DNA from: an uncultured Oscillibacter sp.
GTDB taxonomy: Bacteria; Bacillota; Clostridia; Oscillospirales; Oscillospiraceae
NCBI GenBank assembly: GCA_905233795.1
Contig: CAJOFP010000064.1
Span: 3,266-13,160, forward strand
Direction of reading: 5' to 3'
Length of the DNA stretch: 9,895 bases
Position numbers and translations under genes: made by a program. Every line of letters starts with the position of its first letter. The stretch's first letter is position 1. This document shows positions 4,910 to 9,895 of the stretch, piece after piece. The notes under the pieces were generated by a model. That model searched no databases and was not told the DNA's origin. It saw nothing but the letters and a program-made list of their open reading frames with translations.

Positions 4910-7900
4910 ATGGAAGCGTTTTTGAGACGGTTACGGACAATCCCGGAAATACGGGAATTGATAAATAGAATTGACGAGGGCGGATGTCCGGCGGCGATGA
5001 CAGGTTTACAGCCGGTACAACGGGCCTGTATAGGCGCGGCGATAGCGTTGGACGCCGGACGCCCGGTTATATTTATCTGCGGCGGCGAACGGGAAGCGCG
5101 TCAACTCGCGGCGGATGTTCGGAATTTGACGGGCGAAAATCCCGTTTATTTACCGTCGCGGGAATGGCGGTTACATCCCGGCGCGACCGGTTCCAGAGAA
5201 TGGGAACAGGCGCGTATAGCGGCGTTTCGGCGTATGCCGGAAAATAATAATAATAATAATAATCGGGATAGTAATAATAGTAAGAATAGTAATAATAACG
5301 GGGATAAAAATAATAAAAATTTAATAATAATCACGACGCCGGACGCGCTGATTGCCCGGACGATGCCAAAAGAATTATTATCGGCGTTATGTACGCGATT
5401 GGAGACGGGCGGCAAGGCGGATATGGACGTATTAACAAGGCGTTTGATTATATCGGGATATAGCCGATGTGAGGAAGTGGAGGGCGTTGGACAGTTCGCC
5501 CGGCGCGGCGGGATTCTGGATATATACGCGCCGGGACAGGATCAGCCGGTCAGACTGGAATTTTTTGACGATGAAATTGACTCGATGGGATTTTTTGATC
5601 CGGGGACGCAAAGAAGAATTAAAAATATAGATTTTATGGAAATACTGCCCGCGTCGGAGATATTGCCGTATTGCGCCGGATTGGATTTAACGGGAAAAAA
5701 GAAAGAGAATATAATAAATAATAATATAAATATAAATAATAAATTGCCGGAAATATTGGAAAAATTAGCGGGACGGAACGCGAAAAAGCGTGAAAAACTG
5801 GCGGAGAGATTAAAACAGGACGCGGAGAATTTACGCGGCGGATTAGAGCCGGGCGGCATGGATAGATATTTGGCGGCGATTTATCCGGGGGAATCTTCGG
5901 GCATGGATTATATGCCGGAGGATAGCATATTATTTTTATGCGAGAGCGGACGGGTTGAGGAACGAATAGAGGCGAGTATATCCCGGACGCGTCAGGATGT
6001 CGAGATTTTGCTGGAATCGGGACAGATGGCGGGCGAATACGCGAAATTACAGTTAAATCTTGACGAATTTCGGGAGAAATTACAGGATTTCCCGGTTATT
6101 ATGATGGATTCGCTTCCGACTTCGAGATATTTAATCAAGCCGCGGGGATTGTTAAGTTTAAACGCCCGGCAGTTAAGCTCTTACGGCGGCAGTCTGGAAA
6201 TGGCGGCGGCGGATTTGGCGCAGTATCGGGAAAGCGGCGTGGCGGCGCTGGTACTGTGTTCGTCGGAAACGCGCTGTATGAATTTATATAATTTACTGGA
6301 AGAGCGCGGCATTCCGGCGGCGTTGGGGAAAAATAACGGAGAGGATATGCCGCCGCCGGGCGAGATTAGAATTATCAAAGGCGCGTTGTCCGCCGGGTGC
6401 GAATGGCCGTATTTGAAACTGGCTGTTTTAACTGAAGGGCAGTTTCTGGAAAATCGGGATAAAAATAAAGATTATAATAATAAAAATAAACGCGCCGCGA
6501 CAAATAGAAAAAAATTAAAATCTTACGCGGATTTGTCGCCGGGGGATCTGGTCGTGCATACGCGGCACGGAATCGGCAGATTTATCGGCATGGAACGAAT
6601 GCCGGTAGACGGCGTCATGAAAGATTATATTAAAATTAGTTATGCGGGCGGGGATTTGTTATACGTTCCGGCGACGCAATTAGATCAGGTCGGGAAATAT
6701 ATCGGGACCGGCGGGGAAGAATCGGGCGCGGCGAAGTTAAATAAACTGGGCGGCGCGGACTGGACCCGACAGAAAAACCGGGCGAAAAAAGCGGTCAAAG
6801 ATTTGGCGAAAGGCTTGACAAGATTATACGCCGAGCGTCAGAGACGCCCCGGATACGCGTTTTCGGCGGATTCGATCTGGCAACGCGAATTTGAGGACGC
6901 TTTTCCATATGAAGAGACGGAAGATCAATTAAGGGCAATCGCGGAAATTAAGCAGGACATGGAAACGCCCCGGCCTATGGACAGATTGTTGTGCGGCGAC
7001 GTGGGATACGGCAAAACGGAAGTCGCGCTGAGAGCCGTCATGAAGTGTATTCTGGACGGCAAACAGGCGGCGATATTGGCGCCGACGACGGTATTGGCGC
7101 AACAGCATTACGCTACGGCAATGGGCAGATTTCAATCTTTTCCGGTGAAATTGGAAGTTTTATCGAGATTCACGCCGCCGAAAGAGGCGAAAAGAATTTT
7201 GAATGAGACAGCCGCGGGACATGTGGATTTATTAATCGGCACGCATAAATTATTGCAAAAAAATGTAGTATTTAAAAATCTTGGACTGGTGGTAATCGAC
7301 GAGGAACAGAGATTTGGCGTGACGCATAAAGAGAGATTAAAAGAAATCAGTCGTCAGGTGGATGTCCTGACGCTTTCGGCGACGCCGATTCCAAGGACTT
7401 TAAATATGGCTTTGTCGGGCTTGCGCGATATGAGTTCGATAGACGAACCCCCGGCGGGGCGTCAGCCGGTGCAGACGTATGTCATGGAGCATGACTGGAA
7501 TATTATCGCGGACGCGTTACGGCGCGAATTGGATCGGGGCGGACAGGCGTATTATATTCATAATAGAATAGAAAGTATCGACGGCGCGGCGTTGAAAATC
7601 CGTGAATTGTTGGGGCCGGAGACGCGCATTGTAATCGGCCACGGCAGAATGGACGCGAAAGAGCTGGATCGCGTCATGAGATTGATGATGGACGGCGAAG
7701 CCGATATTTTAGTATGCACGACGATTATAGAAACGGGCATTGATATTCCCAATGTCAATACGCTTGTAATAGAAAACGCGGATTATATGGGGCTTGCGCA
7801 GCTGCACCAGATACGCGGGAGAATCGGACGGAGCGCCCGCCGCGCTTACGCGTATCTGACGTATCGCGCCGGAAAGATTTTACAGGAAACGGCGGAGAAA

Positions 7901-8554
7901 AGACTGTCGGCGATTCGTCAATATGTCGAATTTGGATCGGGTTTTAAAATCGCCATGCGGGATTTGGAAATCCGGGGCGCCGGAAATTTACTGGGCCCGG
8001 AACAGTCCGGCTATCTCATGAGCGTGGGTTATGATTTATATTTAAAATTACTGGAAGAAGCTGTATTGGAAGAACGCGGGGAGGAAAAAGAAATTGAATG
8101 CGCGGCGGATTTGACGGTCAACGCGAATATTCCAGAAGATTATATCGCGTCGTCGGAACATCGTATGGATATTTATCGCCGTATCGCGGCGGTAAGATCA
8201 GGCGACGACGCGTCGGATTTGCTGGACGAATTAATAGATCGATATGGCGAACCGCCCAAGCCCGTATTGGCTTTGCTGGATATTGCGTTATTACGCGCCG
8301 ACGCCGCCCGGACGGGCATTTCGGATATTACGCAGAAAAACGGCGCGATTTGGTTTACATTGGCGGCGTTCAGTCCTGAGATTTTAGTCAAATTAAGCGC
8401 GATAGGGAAATATCACAGAAAATTGACGGTTTCCGGCGGGGATACGCCGATTTTAATATTAAAATTGGCGAATAATACAGACCCGTTGGACGCGGCGCGG
8501 GAACTGGTTGACGATCTCGCCCGCGCCGGGGATTTGAATAATAATAAAAAATAA
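4910..8554 (+). CDS. mfd: Transcription-repair coupling factor Mfd
   Basis: Mfd is a DNA translocase that removes RNA polymerase stalled at lesions and recruits UvrA for nucleotide-excision repair. Domains in order (residues from ATG 4910): a UvrB-like N-terminal region with RRGGILD (198-204); the RNA-polymerase-interacting CarD-like domain from about S538 (SYADLSPGDLVVHTRHGIGR); RecG-like helicase motors with Walker A GDVGYGKT (696-703), DEEQ (797-800), SATP (823-826), TTIIETGIDIP (from 937) and QIRGRIGR (967-974); and the C-terminal TRCF domain (DLTVNANIPEDYI onward). The product is 1214 residues, longer than the usual 1150-1180, because of Asn-rich inserts. ATG 4910 is chosen since it gives the family's normal start (MEAFLRRL...); the frame stays open to TTG 4847. 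The only ribosome-like site, GGGGAG (4887-4892), is 17 nt away. The gap from pth is 113 nt, nearly pure A/T at first. Confidence 0.97.
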   Translation: MEAFLRRLRTIPEIRELINRIDEGGCPAAMTGLQPVQRACIGAAIALDAGRPVIFICGGEREARQLAADVRNLTGENPVYLPSREWRLHPGATGSREWEQARIAAFRRMPENNNNNNNRDSNNSKNSNNNGDKNNKNLIIITTPDALIARTMPKELLSALCTRLETGGKADMDVLTRRLIISGYSRCEEVEGVGQFARRGGILDIYAPGQDQPVRLEFFDDEIDSMGFFDPGTQRRIKNIDFMEILPASEILPYCAGLDLTGKKKENIINNNININNKLPEILEKLAGRNAKKREKLAERLKQDAENLRGGLEPGGMDRYLAAIYPGESSGMDYMPEDSILFLCESGRVEERIEASISRTRQDVEILLESGQMAGEYAKLQLNLDEFREKLQDFPVIMMDSLPTSRYLIKPRGLLSLNARQLSSYGGSLEMAAADLAQYRESGVAALVLCSSETRCMNLYNLLEERGIPAALGKNNGEDMPPPGEIRIIKGALSAGCEWPYLKLAVLTEGQFLENRDKNKDYNNKNKRAATNRKKLKSYADLSPGDLVVHTRHGIGRFIGMERMPVDGVMKDYIKISYAGGDLLYVPATQLDQVGKYIGTGGEESGAAKLNKLGGADWTRQKNRAKKAVKDLAKGLTRLYAERQRRPGYAFSADSIWQREFEDAFPYEETEDQLRAIAEIKQDMETPRPMDRLLCGDVGYGKTEVALRAVMKCILDGKQAAILAPTTVLAQQHYATAMGRFQSFPVKLEVLSRFTPPKEAKRILNETAAGHVDLLIGTHKLLQKNVVFKNLGLVVIDEEQRFGVTHKERLKEISRQVDVLTLSATPIPRTLNMALSGLRDMSSIDEPPAGRQPVQTYVMEHDWNIIADALRRELDRGGQAYYIHNRIESIDGAALKIRELLGPETRIVIGHGRMDAKELDRVMRLMMDGEADILVCTTIIETGIDIPNVNTLVIENADYMGLAQLHQIRGRIGRSARRAYAYLTYRAGKILQETAEKRLSAIRQYVEFGSGFKIAMRDLEIRGAGNLLGPEQSGYLMSVGYDLYLKLLEEAVLEERGEEKEIECAADLTVNANIPEDYIASSEHRMDIYRRIAAVRSGDDASDLLDELIDRYGEPPKPVLALLDIALLRADAARTGISDITQKNGAIWFTLAAFSPEILVKLSAIGKYHRKLTVSGGDTPILILKLANNTDPLDAARELVDDLARAGDLNNNKK
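5243..5320 (+). repeat. (AAT)7 microsatellite and Asn-rich insert in mfd
   Basis: Seven perfect AAT codons (5243-5263) begin a 26-residue stretch (Mfd residues 112-137) in which 16 residues are Asn, the rest mainly Ser, Lys, Asp and Gly. It lies in the N-terminal UvrB-like region between ARIAAFRRMPE and LIIITTPDALI, where the family normally has only a short loop. The frame is kept on both sides. Confidence 0.9.
5693..5743 (+). repeat. Second A/T-coded Asn/Ile/Lys patch in mfd
   Basis: Codons 262-278 of mfd are almost only AAA, AAT and ATA, giving a Lys-rich start followed by alternating Asn and Ile with seven Asn in ten or so residues. It sits between the UvrB-like region and a lysine/arginine-rich helix (LAGRNAKKREKLAERL), probably a linker. 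Confidence 0.75.
6452..6517 (+). repeat. Third A/T-coded Asn/Lys patch, linker before the Mfd CarD-like domain
   Basis: Residues 515-536 (NRDKNKDYNNKNK then RAATNRKK) are coded mostly by AAT and AAA and sit just before the RNA-polymerase-binding domain. A basic, variable linker here is normal for Mfd, so this may be composition drift rather than an added insert. Confidence 0.6.
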
Positions 8555-8565
8555 TATAATTTATA

Positions 8566-8586
8566 ATATTAAATAATATTTAATAT
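8566..8586 (+). repeat. Perfect A/T palindrome upstream of mutL
   Basis: Two 10-bp arms around a central A form a perfect A/T-only inverted repeat, ending 3 nt before the mutL ribosome-binding site. As RNA it is a weak hairpin without T-run, so termination is unlikely; it might affect translation of mutL or be a by-product of the A/T simple sequence. Confidence 0.4.
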
Positions 8587-8600
8587 ATTAAGGGGATAAT

Positions 8601-9895
8601 ATGCCTAAAATACAGGCTTTAGAGCCGCAAGTCGCGGAATTAATCGCCGCCGGGGAAGTGGTGGAACGTCCGGCGAGCGTTGTGAAAGAATTGATTGAAA
8701 ATAGCATTGACGCCGGCGCGAGTATGATTAAAATTGAAATCCGGCGCGGCGGCGCGGAGATGATACGGATTCAGGATAACGGAATCGGTATCGCGCCGGA
8801 GGATTTGCCCACGGCGTTCCTGCGTCACGCGACAAGTAAATTAAGAAAAATAGATGATCTGTCGGCGTTGCATACGCTGGGATTCCGGGGCGAGGCGTTG
8901 GCGGCGATTTGCGCGGTCAGCCGGGTGGAGATTGTCACGCGGGAGAAAGGCGCGTTGTCGGGCGCGTTATTAAAAATCGAGGGCGGCGTACAGGATAATT
9001 TAGAAGAAGCCGGGACGCCGGAAGGGACTGTCATTACAGTCCGGGACTTGTTTTTTAACACGCCAGCGAGACTGAAATTTATGCGCAAAGAGAACGCCGA
9101 AGCCGCCGCGATTGGGGATTTAATCCGTCATTTGGCGTTGTCGCGTCCCGATATTTCATTTGAGTTCCGCCGGGATAATATGCCGGTATTGCATACGCCG
9201 GGGGACGGGCAGTTGATTTCGGCGATTTACGCCGCCTTGGGACGCGATTTCGCGTCCGGGTTAATCCCGGCGGACGGTCACGGCGGTGAAATTCAGATTG
9301 AGGGATTTATTACAATTCCGACGCAGGGACGCGGTTCCCGATCCATGCAGACGTTTTTTATCAATCATAGATATATTAAATCCCAATTATTGACGACGGC
9401 TTTAGAAGAAGCCTATCGAAATCAGTTATTAAAAGGCAGGTTTCCCGGCTGTGTCTTGTTAATTCAATTACCGGCGGATCAGATTGATGTAAACGTACAC
9501 CCGGCGAAAACACAAATTAAATTCGCGCGGGAACGGGAAGTATTTGATATAGTCTATCATACGGCGTTGGAGGCTTTAATGGCGCATGGCGGGCCGATTC
9601 CCGCGCCGGGTCACGCGAACGGCGGTTTTTTCCGGTCGCCGGGTCACGCGGACGGCGATATTTTAAAAGCGTCAGGCCACGCGGACGGCGATTTCTTTCG
9701 GCGTATGGACGCCCAGACATATCGGGCGCGGATGAACGGCGCGGAACAAAAACGCGATATAGAAAAACGCGGCGGCAAGTCGGACGGGGTTGAAATCGTC
9801 ATGGACGCCGGAAAACCGCGCTTGAAATGGTCGGGGAATAATAATAATAATAATAATAATAATGCGCGATTCGCGCCGGAAACGGTCGCGCATAC
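8601..9895 (+). CDS. mutL: DNA mismatch repair protein MutL, N-terminal part (cut by right window edge)
   Basis: MutL couples MutS mismatch recognition to downstream excision. The 431 visible residues hold the GHKL ATPase: the IAAGEVVERPASVVKELIEN segment with catalytic Glu 30 and Mg-binding Asn 34, QDNGIGI with ATP-binding Asp 59, RHATSKL and TLGFRGEAL lid motifs, FFNTPARLKF, and the transducer domain ending DVNVHPAKTQIKF with the conserved Lys at 303. After about residue 330 a variable linker begins, with three copies of an 11-residue repeat (337-369) and nine consecutive Asn (413-421). The C-terminal dimerisation domain is outside, so whether it has the DQHAxxExxxxE endonuclease motif cannot be told. 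ATG 8601 has AAGGGG (8590-8595) 5 nt upstream. It follows mfd by 46 nt, probably in the same transcript; a mutS neighbour is not seen. Confidence 0.97.
   Translation, partial: MPKIQALEPQVAELIAAGEVVERPASVVKELIENSIDAGASMIKIEIRRGGAEMIRIQDNGIGIAPEDLPTAFLRHATSKLRKIDDLSALHTLGFRGEALAAICAVSRVEIVTREKGALSGALLKIEGGVQDNLEEAGTPEGTVITVRDLFFNTPARLKFMRKENAEAAAIGDLIRHLALSRPDISFEFRRDNMPVLHTPGDGQLISAIYAALGRDFASGLIPADGHGGEIQIEGFITIPTQGRGSRSMQTFFINHRYIKSQLLTTALEEAYRNQLLKGRFPGCVLLIQLPADQIDVNVHPAKTQIKFAREREVFDIVYHTALEALMAHGGPIPAPGHANGGFFRSPGHADGDILKASGHADGDFFRRMDAQTYRARMNGAEQKRDIEKRGGKSDGVEIVMDAGKPRLKWSGNNNNNNNNNARFAPETVAH
9609..9707 (+). repeat. Three tandem 33-bp repeats in the mutL linker
   Basis: Three in-frame units of 33 bp start at 9609, 9642 and 9675. 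Each encodes GHA(N/D)G(G/D) followed by five variable residues: GHANGGFFRSP, GHADGDILKAS, GHADGDFFRRM. The first 16-18 bp are nearly identical and the tails diverge, indicating an old tandem duplication in the flexible linker. Confidence 0.85.
9837..9863 (+). repeat. (AAT)9 microsatellite in mutL
   Basis: Nine uninterrupted AAT codons encode Asn 413-421 in the MutL linker. The flanks (KPRLKWSG before, ARFAPETVA after) use GC-rich codons, so the A/T block is sharply bounded. A perfect uninterrupted trinucleotide run of this length suggests recent slippage. Confidence 0.92.

Noticed and set aside
5243..5320. The Asn-rich block as a frameshift or intron-like insertion
   Set aside because: The frame is kept exactly, family similarity resumes immediately after it, and similar blocks recur in Mfd and MutL; no splice or intein residues are present.

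Overview
This window carries ordinary bacterial housekeeping genes. It looks like a chromosome segment from a Bacillota organism. Clostridia is my best guess, possibly near the Oscillospirales, judged from the style of the MutL, Pgk and Prs sequences and the prs-pth-mfd gene order. That placement is inference from remembered families, not a search. No phage, transposon, CRISPR, rRNA or tRNA is visible.

Layout. On the minus strand, reading right to left: trmL (tRNA wobble methyltransferase, 1953-2420), pgk (phosphoglycerate kinase, 673-1824) and the 5' end of tpiA (triose-phosphate isomerase, 236 down to the left edge). A perfect 15-bp inverted repeat and then a near-consensus promoter separate pgk from tpiA, so tpiA seems able to be transcribed alone behind a leader of about 260 nt. 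A 744-bp AT-rich divergent region (2421-3164) lies between trmL and prs; it holds several inverted repeats and a structured prs leader. On the plus strand: prs (PRPP synthetase), a clear intrinsic terminator, pth (peptidyl-tRNA hydrolase), mfd (transcription-repair coupling factor) and mutL (mismatch repair, cut by the right edge).

How the genes work together: tpiA and pgk are lower glycolysis; prs makes the phosphoribosyl donor for nucleotide synthesis; trmL and pth serve translation; mfd and mutL are DNA repair. pth, mfd and mutL probably form one transcription unit, with gaps of 113 and 46 nt and no GC-rich terminator between them.

The most striking feature is base composition. Spacers are almost pure A/T with ATA/TAA/AAT-type simple sequence, while coding regions use many GC-rich codons. 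The same AT simple sequence also appears inside genes as in-frame asparagine-rich tracts: (AAT)7 plus a longer Asn-rich insert in Mfd, two more Asn/Lys/Ile-rich patches in Mfd, and (AAT)9 in the MutL linker. The MutL linker also has three tandem copies of an 11-residue repeat. Pth has no good start codon. I found no convincing unknown system; the microsatellite invasion of two repair genes, the Pth start and the prs leader are the points worth a second look.
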